64,000 bases of DNA. Origin: Taklimakanibacter sp049323275. GTDB lineage: Bacteria; Pseudomonadota; Alphaproteobacteria; Rhizobiales; Aestuariivirgaceae. Positions 27,267 to 35,462 of this stretch are shown here, one piece after another. Both the position numbers and the translations under genes were made by a program. Each line of letters begins with the position of its first letter. Positions within the stretch are counted from its first letter, which is position 1. The notes under the pieces are model-generated. The model was not told where the DNA came from, did no database searches, and was given only the letters and a program-made list of their open reading frames with translations. Where the stretch lies: NCBI GenBank assembly GCA_049323275.1, contig JBMOOM010000047.1, positions 30,888-94,887 of the forward strand, in the 5' to 3' direction.

Positions 27267-28007
27267 GTGGCTGGACAGCAGAAAGACCGCGTCATCCTGG
27301 TCACCGGCGCCTCGCGCGGCATCGGCCGCGCCGCCTTGCGGGCGCTGGCCGAGGAGGGCGCCCATGTGGTGGCGACGGCGCGCAGCCTCGAGGCGCTGGT
27401 CGGGATCGAGGCCGAGGCGAAGACCTTGGGGGGTGCGGCGACACCGGTCGCCTGCGAGATGAGCGAGGCCGCCGACATCGACCGGCTGGCGACGGTGATC
27501 GCGGCGCGGTTCGACCGGCTCGACGGCCTGTTCGGCAATGCCGGCATTCTCGGGCCCAAGCAGCCGGTCGGCGAATTGCTCCCGGAGGATTTCGAGGCGG
27601 CGCTCGCCATCAATCTCACCGCCAATTTCCGCCTGCTGCACCGGCTCGATCCGCTGCTTCGGAAGAGTCCGGCGGGGCGGGCGCTGTTCGTGACCTCGGG
27701 CGTCGCCTGGAAACGCCATGCCGGCTGGGCGCCCTATGCGGTCAGCAAGGCCGGGCTCGAGGCGCTGGCAGGCGTCTATGCAAATGAGATCGAGGACACG
27801 ACGGTCCGCGCCAATCTGATCAGCCCGGGGCCGATCCGCACCGAATTGCGGGTCGAGGCCTGGCCCGAGGAGGACCCCGAAAGCGTGCCGCTGCCGGAAG
27901 CGCTGGGACCTGCCATCGTCACCATGCTGAGCGCTGATTTCGACCAGAATGGCGTGATTTTCGATTTCAAATCAGGGCGTTATACGCGCTGCCAGGCGCC
28001 GGCTTAG
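27267..28007 (+). CDS. Short-chain dehydrogenase/reductase (SDR)
   Basis: A 246-residue classical SDR oxidoreductase. The GTG at 27267 follows a GGAGAGG ribosome binding site at 27254-27260. The cofactor motif is VTGASRGIGRAAL (near residue 12), NAGILG is the structural motif near 90, and the catalytic Ser...Tyr-xxx-Lys set is TSGVAW with YAVSK. SPGPIRTEL follows as usual. The closest character is to YciK-like or generic SDRs, and the substrate cannot be told. It is divergent from the GlcNAc operon across the nested dyad, so it may share that regulator. Confidence 0.9.
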   Translation: MAGQQKDRVILVTGASRGIGRAALRALAEEGAHVVATARSLEALVGIEAEAKTLGGAATPVACEMSEAADIDRLATVIAARFDRLDGLFGNAGILGPKQPVGELLPEDFEAALAINLTANFRLLHRLDPLLRKSPAGRALFVTSGVAWKRHAGWAPYAVSKAGLEALAGVYANEIEDTTVRANLISPGPIRTELRVEAWPEEDPESVPLPEALGPAIVTMLSADFDQNGVIFDFKSGRYTRCQAPA

Positions 28008-28023
28008 ATGTCATGCCGGCATA

Positions 28024-28039
28024 TGCCATCTTGATGGCA
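28024..28039. promoter_or_regulatory. Palindrome overlapping the vapBC -35 box
   Basis: TGCCATC (28024-28030) and GATGGCA (28033-28039) form a perfect 7-bp inverted repeat around TT. The right arm overlaps the -35 element of the vapBC promoter, as expected for an autoregulatory antitoxin or toxin-antitoxin binding site. Confidence 0.6.
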
Positions 28040-28059
28040 GAAGTGGTTTCTCCTATATA
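28031..28059 (+). promoter_or_regulatory. vapBC promoter
   Basis: TTGATG (28031-28036) and TATATA (28054-28059) are spaced by 17 bp, a good sigma-70 type promoter. A strong AGGAGG ribosome binding site (28071-28076) lies just before the vapB ATG at 28084. Confidence 0.65.
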
Positions 28060-28083
28060 TCGTCTGGGAAAGGAGGTGTTCCC

Positions 28084-28332
28084 ATGGCAGAACCTCAACT
28101 CTCCGTACGCAGCGCCAAGGCCCGGAGCCTCGCGCATCGTCTGGCCCGCCGGGAAAACCGCTCTATTGCCGACATCGTAGAGCGCGCGCTGGAAGCCTAT
28201 GAGATTCGCGAAACCGGCCGCGAGCCGGCGGCATCATTTTATGCTCGACTGACAGCCGAAAGCGGCACGGATATAGACCTCGAGGCCGTCATCAAGGAGG
28301 GCAGAAAGAAGCACACAGGCATCGACCTGTGA
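28084..28332 (+). CDS. vapB: VapB-type antitoxin (PSK transcription-factor family)
   Basis: An 82-residue antitoxin. Its N-terminal half (LSVRSAKARSLAHRLARRENRSIADIVERALEAYE) matches the VapB/PSK transcription-factor family, a ribbon-helix-helix-like DNA-binding region. The C-terminal part (SFYARLTAESGTDIDLEAVIKEGRKKHTGIDL) would wrap the toxin. The stop overlaps the toxin GTG by 4 bp (GTGA), the common VapBC arrangement that couples translation. A strong ribosome binding site, promoter and palindrome precede it, suggesting autoregulation. Confidence 0.88.
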   Translation: MAEPQLSVRSAKARSLAHRLARRENRSIADIVERALEAYEIRETGREPAASFYARLTAESGTDIDLEAVIKEGRKKHTGIDL

Positions 28333-28742
28333 TTTTCCTCGATACCAATGTTATCGCCGAGTCACTGAAAAAGGAGCCAGATCAAGCTGTTATGTCCTGG
28401 CTCGAGCGCTTCGATGTCGAACTTGCGCTGCCCACCGTAACGATCGCCGAGATCGCCTACGGTATTCAGAAAATACGCCCCGGGGAGCGCTCTTTGAAGC
28501 TGGAAAGAGGGCTTTCCAGTTGGCGACATCGCCTTGCCGGCCGGATATTCGGGCTGACGGAGGAAGCGGCGCTCGCATATGGCGAGATCATGGGCCTAGC
28601 CACACGGCGAGGGCGTCCGATGTCTGAAGCCGATGGAATGATTGCGGCAATCGCCCGCGTCAATAATGGTCGCTTGGCGACACGCAATCTGGCCGATTTT
28701 CAGATCACCGAGCTAGATCTCATATCTCCCTGGGAATTCTAG
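28329..28742 (+). CDS. vapC: VapC-type PIN-domain toxin
   Basis: A 137-residue PIN-domain ribonuclease of the VapC/FitB type. The acidic active site is visible: D5 in FLDTNVIAE, E41 in TIAEIAYGI, and the Asp in SEADGMIAAIA, followed by NLADF. It starts with GTG at 28329 inside the vapB stop. VapC toxins cut tRNA or rRNA and are blocked by VapB bound to the promoter. All catalytic residues look intact, so the pair is probably functional. Confidence 0.92.
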   Translation: MIFLDTNVIAESLKKEPDQAVMSWLERFDVELALPTVTIAEIAYGIQKIRPGERSLKLERGLSSWRHRLAGRIFGLTEEAALAYGEIMGLATRRGRPMSEADGMIAAIARVNNGRLATRNLADFQITELDLISPWEF

Positions 28743-28815
28743 AAGCCTAATTTTTGGCCTTTCTCACCGCGCTTGCCGCGTCGCAACGACGAATCCCGTT
28801 GACTCACGTCCGGAT

Positions 28816-28831
28816 TTGCAAAATATTGCAA
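28816..28831. promoter_or_regulatory. Possible operator upstream of the SorC-type regulator
   Basis: TTGCAA at 28816-28821 and again at 28826-28831, four bases apart, form a symmetric AT-rich element 25 bp before the regulator ATG. It could be an autoregulatory site. There is no direct evidence beyond symmetry and position. Confidence 0.3.
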
Positions 28832-28856
28832 GCAACGAAAAAAAATTCAAAAATGG

Positions 28857-29879
28857 ATGGGAGAAGTGGATCAGCCGCGGTCACATCTGCAGATCGACGA
28901 GGAAGCGACGCTGGCGGCGCGCGCCGCCTGGCTCTATTTCGCCGGCGGCCAGACCCAGGGCGAGATCGCCGAGAAGCTCAATATTCCCAACACCAAGGCG
29001 CATCGCCTGATCGCGCGCGCCAGCCGCGATGGGCTGATCCGGGTTTTCGTCGAAGGTCCGATCGCCGGCTGCGTGGCGCTGGAGGAAAGACTCAAGGCGA
29101 AATTCGGCCTCGGCCATTGCGAGGTGGTGCCTAATATCGACGACGGCGCCCTGCCGCTGCGCACGCTCGGCATGGCGGGCGCCCGCTATCTGCGCAATGT
29201 GCTCGACCGCGCCAGCCATGAGATCATCGGCGTCGGCCATGGCCGCACCCTCGCCGCGGCGATCGACTTCCTGCCGTCCTCGCCCGCCCCGCATGTGAAA
29301 TTCGTGTCGCTGCTCGGCGGCCTCACACGGCGCTTCGCCGCCAATCCTTATGACGTGATCCACCGACTGTCGGAGCGCACCGGATCGGAAGCCTATCTGC
29401 TTCCTGTTCCCTTCTTCGCCAACAGCGTCGAGGACAAGGCGGTGCTCCTGTCGCAGTTCGGCATCGCCGATGTCGTCGCTTTGGCGCGACAAGCGAGCCT
29501 GCATCTGGTCGGCATCGGCGAGGTCGACAATGCCGGCTTCATCACTTCCGCCGGCATGATCGCTCCGGCCGAGATCGAGGAAGTGGCGCGCGCCGGCGCC
29601 TGCGGCGAGGTGCTGGGCTCGTTCTTCACCGAAGACGGCAGGCTTGTGCCGGCCGATCTCTCCGAGCGCGCGCTCGCCCCCGACATCGAGGTGCTGCGCG
29701 GGCGTGAAATGGTCGCCATCGCCGGCGGCCGCAACAAGATCAAAGCCATTCGTTCGGTGCTGCGGAGCGGTCTCCTGACCGGGCTCATCACCGACGAGAC
29801 AACCGCCCGGCAATTGACGGGCGAAGAGCCGGGCGCAGAAGCCGGCAGCAAGAACGGCGATAAAGCCGCATCCGCCTGA
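28857..29879 (+). CDS. SorC/DeoR-type sugar-binding transcriptional regulator
   Basis: A 340-residue SorC-family regulator, the same family as EryD of erythritol operons. The N-terminal helix-turn-helix is AWLYFAGGQTQGEIAEKLNIPNTKAHRLIARASRDGLI (about residues 24-62). The C-terminal sugar-phosphate binding domain follows (GLGHCEVVP, GVGHGRTLAAAI, SLLGGLTRRF, GEVLGSFFTEDGR, VAIAGGRNKIKAIRSVLRSGLLTGLITDE). The last 25 residues are a charged, low-complexity tail. It stands 24 bp before the binding-protein gene and probably controls the transport and catabolic genes that follow, with a phosphorylated intermediate as inducer (inference from the family). Confidence 0.92.
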   Translation: MGEVDQPRSHLQIDEEATLAARAAWLYFAGGQTQGEIAEKLNIPNTKAHRLIARASRDGLIRVFVEGPIAGCVALEERLKAKFGLGHCEVVPNIDDGALPLRTLGMAGARYLRNVLDRASHEIIGVGHGRTLAAAIDFLPSSPAPHVKFVSLLGGLTRRFAANPYDVIHRLSERTGSEAYLLPVPFFANSVEDKAVLLSQFGIADVVALARQASLHLVGIGEVDNAGFITSAGMIAPAEIEEVARAGACGEVLGSFFTEDGRLVPADLSERALAPDIEVLRGREMVAIAGGRNKIKAIRSVLRSGLLTGLITDETTARQLTGEEPGAEAGSKNGDKAASA

Positions 29880-29902
29880 CGACGATCAACCAACGGAGGA
29901 AA

Positions 29903-31348
29903 ATGGGAATGTACGAGAAAGAAAAAGGGCTGTTCGACGCCTTCGTGGCGGGCAAGCTCTCGCGGCGCGAGCTGCTCGCCGCTTCGGCCAAGCTCGGTAT
30001 TTCGGCGGCCGCCGGCGGCATGCTCCTCACCCAGGCGCAGACGCGCGCCATGGCGGCGGAGTTCGACTGGATGGCCTATAAGGGCACCAAGCTCAAGCTC
30101 CTGCTCAACAAGCATCCCTATGCGGATGCGATGATCGCCAATCTGCAGACCTTCAAGGACATGACCGGCATGGACGTCACCTATGACGTCTTTCCGGAAG
30201 ACGTCTATTTCGACAAGGTGACCGCGGCGCTGTCCTCGAGCTCGAGCGAATACGACGCCTTCATGACCGGCGCCTATATGACCTGGACCTATGGTCCGGC
30301 CGGCTGGATCGCCGATCTCAACGAATACATCAAGGATCCGGCCAAGACGAACCCGACCTATAACTGGGACGACGTGCTGCCGGGCCTCAGGGCCTCGACC
30401 GCGTGGAACGGCGTGCCGGGCGGCGAGCTCGGCTCGGCGGACGCCAAGCAGTGGTGCATTCCGTGGGGCTATGAGCTCAACAATCTCTCCTACAATGTGA
30501 AGATGTTCGAGAAGGCCGGCGTGCAGCCGCCGAAGAATCTCGATGAGCTCGTCGCCACCGCGGCGAAGCTCACCAAGGATCTCGGCGGACCTTACGGCGT
30601 CGGCGTGCGCGGCTCGCGCTCCTGGGCGACGATCCATCCGGGCTTCCTGTCGGGCTATTCGAATTTCGGCCAGAAGGACTTCACCGTGGCCGACGGCAAG
30701 CTGACGGCGGCGATGAACACGGCCGAATCGAAGGCCTTCCACAAGCAGTGGGTGCAGATGATCCAGGAATCGGGACCGAAGAACTGGTCGACCTATACCT
30801 GGTATCAGGTCGGCACCGATCTCGGCGCCGGCGCCTCCGCCATGATCTTCGACGCCGACATTCTCGGCTACTTCATGAATGGCGGCGACAACAAGGAGAA
30901 GGGCAATATCGGCTACGCGCCCTTCGCCGCCAATCCGAAGGCGACCGCGCCCACCCCCAATGTGTGGATCTGGTCGCTGGCCTTGTCGAACTTCTCCGGC
31001 CAGAAGGATGCCGCCTGGTATTTCATGCAGTGGGCCTCCTCGGTCGAGCATGACCTGTTCGGCGCCCGCAAGATGGACTTCGTCAATCCGGTCCGCGCCT
31101 CGGTGTGGAAGGACGAGGAGTTCCGCGGTCGCATCGACAAGTCCTATCCGGGCTATCTGAACCAGCACGATACGTCGGCGCCGGGCGCGAAGATCTACTT
31201 CACGGCGCAGCCGCTGTTCTTCGACCTCACCACCCAGTGGGCGGAGACCTTGCAGAAGATGGTGGCCAAGGAAGTTCCGGTCGATGAAGGCCTCGACAAG
31301 CTCGCCGCCAATGTCGACAAGCAGCTGAAGGATGCCGGGCTCGGCTAG
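29903..31348 (+). CDS. Tat-exported ABC sugar/polyol binding protein (family 1)
   Basis: A 481-residue solute-binding protein with a twin-arginine signal (KLSRRELLAASAKLG, then a hydrophobic, Ala-rich stretch to about residue 50). This indicates folding before export to the periplasm. The mature protein has the family-1 character (DVFPEDVYFDKVTAAL, GAYMTWTYGPAGWIADL, LDELVATAAKLTKD, SLALSNFSGQKDAAWYFMQWA). A GGAGGA ribosome binding site is at 29894-29899. It is the first structural gene of the operon, followed by two hairpins and then the permeases. The ligand is unknown; the downstream enzymes point to a sugar alcohol. Confidence 0.92.
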   Translation: MGMYEKEKGLFDAFVAGKLSRRELLAASAKLGISAAAGGMLLTQAQTRAMAAEFDWMAYKGTKLKLLLNKHPYADAMIANLQTFKDMTGMDVTYDVFPEDVYFDKVTAALSSSSSEYDAFMTGAYMTWTYGPAGWIADLNEYIKDPAKTNPTYNWDDVLPGLRASTAWNGVPGGELGSADAKQWCIPWGYELNNLSYNVKMFEKAGVQPPKNLDELVATAAKLTKDLGGPYGVGVRGSRSWATIHPGFLSGYSNFGQKDFTVADGKLTAAMNTAESKAFHKQWVQMIQESGPKNWSTYTWYQVGTDLGAGASAMIFDADILGYFMNGGDNKEKGNIGYAPFAANPKATAPTPNVWIWSLALSNFSGQKDAAWYFMQWASSVEHDLFGARKMDFVNPVRASVWKDEEFRGRIDKSYPGYLNQHDTSAPGAKIYFTAQPLFFDLTTQWAETLQKMVAKEVPVDEGLDKLAANVDKQLKDAGLG

Positions 31349-31361
31349 GCATCGCGGCGCG

Positions 31362-31387
31362 GCCCGGCCGATCCTCCCCGGCCGGGC
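31362..31387. repeat. GC-rich hairpin after the binding-protein gene
   Basis: GCCCGGCC (31362-31369) pairs perfectly with GGCCGGGC (31380-31387) over a 10-base loop, starting 14 bp after the stop codon. With no T-tract, it is better read as a transcript-stabilising or attenuating hairpin than as a full terminator. Confidence 0.5.
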
Positions 31388-31400
31388 TGCGCACTCCTTT

Positions 31401-31437
31401 GCGCATGATCTTGAATCCACTTTTCCGGATCATGCGC
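31401..31437. repeat. REP-like palindrome of Hyphomicrobiales type
   Basis: GCGCATGATC (31401-31410) pairs perfectly with GATCATGCGC (31428-31437). The element, including the internal CCACTTTTCCGGATCATGCGC-like half, strongly resembles the dispersed palindromes of Rhizobium, Mesorhizobium and relatives (from memory). Its position between binding-protein and permease genes is typical for setting their expression ratio. Confidence 0.6.
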
Positions 31438-31471
31438 TGACCTATAATCGGATGGAGAACGGGCCAGGATC

Positions 31472-32398
31472 ATGACCGCGGCAGCCGATCACGTGACACG
31501 ACCGAAGAGAAGCAGCCGGTTCTTCCGCCGGGCGCTGCCCTATCTCCTCAGCCTGCCGGCGCTGCTCGTCTGCATCGGCATCCTCATCCCGTTCTTCACC
31601 GCCGTCTATTATTCGCTGCTGCGCTTCCGGCTGAACCTCCCCGCGATGAAGGGCTTCATCTGGTTCGACAACTACATCAACTTCCTGAGCGACGCGGCCT
31701 TCTGGAACACGGTGAAGATCTCGCTCGTCTATGCGGGCCTCACCGTCGGCGTCGAATTGCTGCTCGGCCTCGGCATAGCGCTTCTCCTGCAGAAGCCGAC
31801 GCGCTTCAACAATATCGCCTCGATCCTTTTGCTGCTGCCCCTGATGACAGCGCCGGCGCTGGCGGCGCTGATGTGGAAGCTGATGACCAATCCCAATTTC
31901 GGCATCCTCAGCTATTTCGTGAGCCTGCTCGGCTTCCATGATTTCAAATGGGCGTCCGATCCCTCGACGGCGCTGCTCACCGTCACGCTGGTCGATGTCT
32001 GGGTCTATACGCCCTTCATCATGATCCTGCTGCTGGCGGGCTTGCGATCGCTGCCCAAGGCGCCCTTCGAGGCCGCAGCCCTCGACGGCGTGCCGCGGAG
32101 CTTCGTCTTCTTCCGCATCACGCTGCCGATGCTGCTTCCCTATATCATCACCGCGTCGCTGTTCCGCCTCCTCGACTCGATCCAGCAGTTCGACATCGTC
32201 TATTCGATGACGCAAGGCGGACCTGGCGACCGGCTCATGGTGTTCCAGGTCCAGTCCTATCTGGAATTTTTCCAGTACACGAATGTCGGACGGTCGGCGG
32301 CGCTTTTGATCATCCTGTGGGCGATCACCTATCTGCTCTCCAACATCTTCATCAAGCAGTGGCTCAAGCTGCGCGAACGCGCCCATGGCGGGGCTTGA
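31472..32398 (+). CDS. ABC sugar/polyol permease 1 (MalF/UgpA-like)
   Basis: A 308-residue inner-membrane permease of the carbohydrate uptake type 1 family with about six helices (first LPYLLSLPALLVCIGILIPFFTAVYYSLL). The coupling motif EAAALDGVPRSFVFFRITLPMLLP lies near residue 205 and docks on the ATPase subunits. It pairs with the permease encoded 3 bp downstream. The family ending LSNIFIKQWLKL is present. Confidence 0.94.
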   Translation: MTAAADHVTRPKRSSRFFRRALPYLLSLPALLVCIGILIPFFTAVYYSLLRFRLNLPAMKGFIWFDNYINFLSDAAFWNTVKISLVYAGLTVGVELLLGLGIALLLQKPTRFNNIASILLLLPLMTAPALAALMWKLMTNPNFGILSYFVSLLGFHDFKWASDPSTALLTVTLVDVWVYTPFIMILLLAGLRSLPKAPFEAAALDGVPRSFVFFRITLPMLLPYIITASLFRLLDSIQQFDIVYSMTQGGPGDRLMVFQVQSYLEFFQYTNVGRSAALLIILWAITYLLSNIFIKQWLKLRERAHGGA

Positions 32399-32401
32399 AT
32401 C

Positions 32402-33259
32402 ATGGACCATACTTCCACCCTTGAGAGAATCACCCGCGGCGTCCTCATCAGCCTGGTCCTGATCTTCTTTCTGTTCCCGATCTTCTGGATCGTGCTGATG
32501 TCGTTCCAGACCAACGAGACGATCCTGCGCATTCCGCCGAGCATCGTCTTCGAGCCGACGCTCGCCAATTATTCGGCGCTGATCACCGGCAGGCTCGAGA
32601 CGACGGCCGGCAATCTCGACATCGCCTTCATGAAGAATCTGTGGAACAGCTTCTTCCTGTCGGCCTCGGCGGTCCTGATCTCGCTCGCGCTCGGCATTCC
32701 GGCGGCTTATGCCTTCGCCCGGTTCCGCTTCCGGCTCGGCGAGGACATCGCCTTCACGCTGCTCTCCTTCCGCTTCGCGCCGCCGCTGCTGGTGCTCCTG
32801 CCGCTCAGCCTCTATTTCAAGCAGCTCGGCCTCACCAACACCTATATCGGTCTCATCTGGGTCTATCAGCTCATCTGCCTTCCGCTCATCCTGTGGATCG
32901 TGCGCGGCTATTTCGAGGATATCAGCCCCGACATCGAGCATGCCTATCGCATCTCCGGCAACAGCTGGCTCAGGACCTTCTGGAAGATCGCCGTGCCGCT
33001 GGCGAAGCCCGGCATCGCCGCGGCGGGACTGCTCGCCTTCATCTTCGCCTGGAACAATTTCGTCTTCGCGCTCATCCTCGCTTCGGCCGACAAGCAGCCG
33101 GTGACGGTCGGCGCTCTCGCTTTCGTGACCGCGTCCGGCATCCAATACGGACAGATCGCCGCGGCCATCGTCCTGTCGATCGCGCCGACGCTGGCGCTCG
33201 CCCTCTACGCGCAGCGCTACCTGGTCGAAGGCCTGTCGCTCGGCGCGGTGAAGGGTTGA
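32402..33259 (+). CDS. ABC sugar/polyol permease 2 (MalG/UgpE-like)
   Basis: A 285-residue partner permease with about six helices (first ITRGVLISLVLIFFLFPIFWIVLMSF). The coupling motif is IEHAYRISGNSWLRTFWKIAVPLAKPGIAAAG near residue 180, and the RYLVEGLSLGAVKG ending is diagnostic of MalG-type subunits. It begins 3 bp after the first permease and ends 2 bp before the first ATPase. Confidence 0.94.
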   Translation: MDHTSTLERITRGVLISLVLIFFLFPIFWIVLMSFQTNETILRIPPSIVFEPTLANYSALITGRLETTAGNLDIAFMKNLWNSFFLSASAVLISLALGIPAAYAFARFRFRLGEDIAFTLLSFRFAPPLLVLLPLSLYFKQLGLTNTYIGLIWVYQLICLPLILWIVRGYFEDISPDIEHAYRISGNSWLRTFWKIAVPLAKPGIAAAGLLAFIFAWNNFVFALILASADKQPVTVGALAFVTASGIQYGQIAAAIVLSIAPTLALALYAQRYLVEGLSLGAVKG

Positions 33260-33261
33260 TC

Positions 33262-34341
33262 ATGCCGCATCTCGAACTCGCCTCCGTCTCGAAAGCCTTC
33301 AAGTCCAACAAGGTGCTGGACGACATCTCCCTCAGCGCCGATGCGGGCGAGATCGTCGTCATCTTCGGGCCTTCCGGCACCGGCAAGACGGTGCTGCTCC
33401 GCCTCATCGCCGGCGTCGAGGAGCCGACGGCCGGGACGATCAGCATCGACGACCAGGACATGGCCGATGTGGCGCCCGAGCACCGCGATGTCGGCATGGC
33501 CTTCCAGAATTTCGCGCTGTTCCCGCATCTCGACGCTTTCGAGAACATCGCCACGCCTTTAAGGGCGCGTTCGCAAAACGCGGCCCAGATCAAGGAGGGC
33601 GTGGCGCGGGTCGCGAGGCTGCTCAAGATCGACCATGTGCTCGGCCACGCGCCGCGGCAACTGTCCAACGGCCAGAAGCAGCGCACCGCCCTGGCGCGGG
33701 CGCTGGCCTCGTCGCCGAAGCTGCTGCTGCTCGATGATCCCTTGCGCAATGTCGATGCCAAACTGCGCTTCGAGATGCGGCTCGAATTGCCGCGGCTCCT
33801 GCGCGAGGCGAGATCGACCGTGCTTTATGTGACGCAGGACTACAAGGAGGCGATGGCGCTCGCCGACCGCATTGCGGTGCTGGCCGGCGGCAAGTTCGTC
33901 CAGGTCGCGAGCCCGGAAGAGATCTATCGTCGTCCGGCGACGATGAGTGTCGCGCGCCTGTTCGGCGATCCGACCATCAATCTCGTCGAAACCATGGTGG
34001 GCGAGGGGGCTACGATCGATCTCGCCGGCGAAAGAGCCGAGATCGACAAGGCCTATGCCGGGCTCACAGGCAGGCCCGTCACCCTGGGCGTCCGGCCGGA
34101 AGCGGTCGAGCTCATCGATGGCGCCGGCCTCAAGGCCACGGTCATGGCGGTGACGCCGCTCAACGAGCGCACCGTGCTCCTGCTGCAGACCCGGGGCGGC
34201 GCGGAACTCCTGGCGTCGCTGCCCTCTTCGTCATCGGCCATTCCCAAGGCGGAAAGCGAGGTCGCCATCGGTTTCAATCCGATCGGCACGCATCTCTTCG
34301 ACCGCGAGACCGGTTCGGCCCTTGCCAGGAGACGTGCCTGA
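33262..34341 (+). CDS. ABC transporter ATPase 1 of the polyol system (degenerate signature and H-loop)
   Basis: A 359-residue UgpC/MalK-type ATPase with a C-terminal OB-like regulatory domain. The ATG at 33262 is 2 bp after the permease stop; the longer upstream frame is a shadow of the permease gene. Walker A GPSGTGKT (36-43) and the Q-loop FQNFALFP are normal. The signature reads LSNGQ (134-138), the Walker B catalytic Glu is Asp (D158-D159), and the H-loop His is Gln (VTQDYKEA, Q192). This subunit is therefore likely to be the weaker half of an asymmetric ATPase pair with the next gene. The stop overlaps that gene's ATG by one base. Confidence 0.93.
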   Translation: MPHLELASVSKAFKSNKVLDDISLSADAGEIVVIFGPSGTGKTVLLRLIAGVEEPTAGTISIDDQDMADVAPEHRDVGMAFQNFALFPHLDAFENIATPLRARSQNAAQIKEGVARVARLLKIDHVLGHAPRQLSNGQKQRTALARALASSPKLLLLDDPLRNVDAKLRFEMRLELPRLLREARSTVLYVTQDYKEAMALADRIAVLAGGKFVQVASPEEIYRRPATMSVARLFGDPTINLVETMVGEGATIDLAGERAEIDKAYAGLTGRPVTLGVRPEAVELIDGAGLKATVMAVTPLNERTVLLLQTRGGAELLASLPSSSSAIPKAESEVAIGFNPIGTHLFDRETGSALARRRA

Positions 34342-35462
34342 TGTCGTCCGAACTCGTCCTCCAGAATGTCGACAAGATCTATGGCGCCGGCACCGTGCAT
34401 GCGGTCAAGGATCTGAGCTTCACGGTGAAGCCCGGCGAGATCACCGCGCTCCTCGGCTCGTCGGGCTGCGGCAAGACCTCGACCTTGCGGATGATCGCGG
34501 GCTTCGAGACCGTGAGCAACGGATCGATCGCGCTGGACGGCCGCGCCATCCATCAGCTGGCCCCGGCGCAGCGCGGCGTCGCCATGGCCTTCGAAACCTA
34601 TTCGCTCTATCCGCCGCTCACCCTCGCCGAGAATATCTCCTTCGCGCTCAAGGCCCAGAAGCTCGGCAGTGCCGACGTCGACAAGCGGGTCAAGGCGATG
34701 GCCGAGATGCTCGAGATCGCCGATGTGCTGCATAAATATCCAAGCTCGGTGTCGGGCGGCCAGCAGCAGCGCGCCAGCCTCGGCCGCGCGCTGGTGCGCA
34801 AGGCCGGCCTCTATCTGCTCGACGAGCCGATGGGCCAGCTCGAGCCGCAATTGCGCGCGGTGCTGCGCGGGCGCATCAAGCATTATCTGCGCGAGCATAA
34901 CTGCACGACCATCCTCGTCACCCATGACCAGACCGAGGCCAATGCGCTGGCCGACCGTATCGCCGTCATGGAAGGCGGCGTGCTGCAGCAATATGCGACG
35001 CCGACCGAGCTCAAGGCGCGCCCGGCCAATCTCTTCGTCGGCACCTTCATCGGCGAGCCGCCGATGAATGTGTTTCCGGTGCGGGTCAGGGATGCCGGCC
35101 AGGCGATCGAGTTCACGCTCGAAGGCGGCGACGGACAGGTACTATCCTATGCGGCGCAGGATTTTCCCGATGCGGTGCGCCGGCGACTGAAGGACAATGA
35201 AGGGCTGGTGCTGGGGGTGAGGCCGCATGCGGTGCATATCGGCAAGAAGGGGCTGATGGCGCGCGTCGTCACCTGCCAGTGGCTCGGCGATCAGACCCAT
35301 ATCGCCGCCGAGATCGCCGGGCGCACCGTCGTCTCGGTCTCGCATGAGCAGATCAAGGCGGCGCCGGGCAGCAGTCTTTTCATGCGCATCGCACCGCAGG
35401 ATCTTCACATCTTCGCCGCCGACAGCGGCGCTGCCATCGCCCATGGCGCGGAGCTCGCATGA
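34341..35462 (+). CDS. ABC transporter ATPase 2 of the polyol system
   Basis: A 373-residue UgpC/MalK-type ATPase. Walker A is GSSGCGKT, the signature VSGGQQQR, Walker B YLLDEP and the H-loop VTHDQTEA, all functional. The Q-loop is FETYSLYP, with E85 where Gln is usual, and the D-loop reads QLEPQLR instead of the common NLDAKLR. The C-terminal regulatory domain begins near 240 (GTFIGEPPMNVFPVRV). Two different ATPases beside two permeases is the arrangement known for the rhizobial glycerol transporter GlpSTPQV, though assignment to that system is not claimed. It overlaps the kinase gene by 4 bp. Confidence 0.93.
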   Translation: MSSELVLQNVDKIYGAGTVHAVKDLSFTVKPGEITALLGSSGCGKTSTLRMIAGFETVSNGSIALDGRAIHQLAPAQRGVAMAFETYSLYPPLTLAENISFALKAQKLGSADVDKRVKAMAEMLEIADVLHKYPSSVSGGQQQRASLGRALVRKAGLYLLDEPMGQLEPQLRAVLRGRIKHYLREHNCTTILVTHDQTEANALADRIAVMEGGVLQQYATPTELKARPANLFVGTFIGEPPMNVFPVRVRDAGQAIEFTLEGGDGQVLSYAAQDFPDAVRRRLKDNEGLVLGVRPHAVHIGKKGLMARVVTCQWLGDQTHIAAEIAGRTVVSVSHEQIKAAPGSSLFMRIAPQDLHIFAADSGAAIAHGAELA

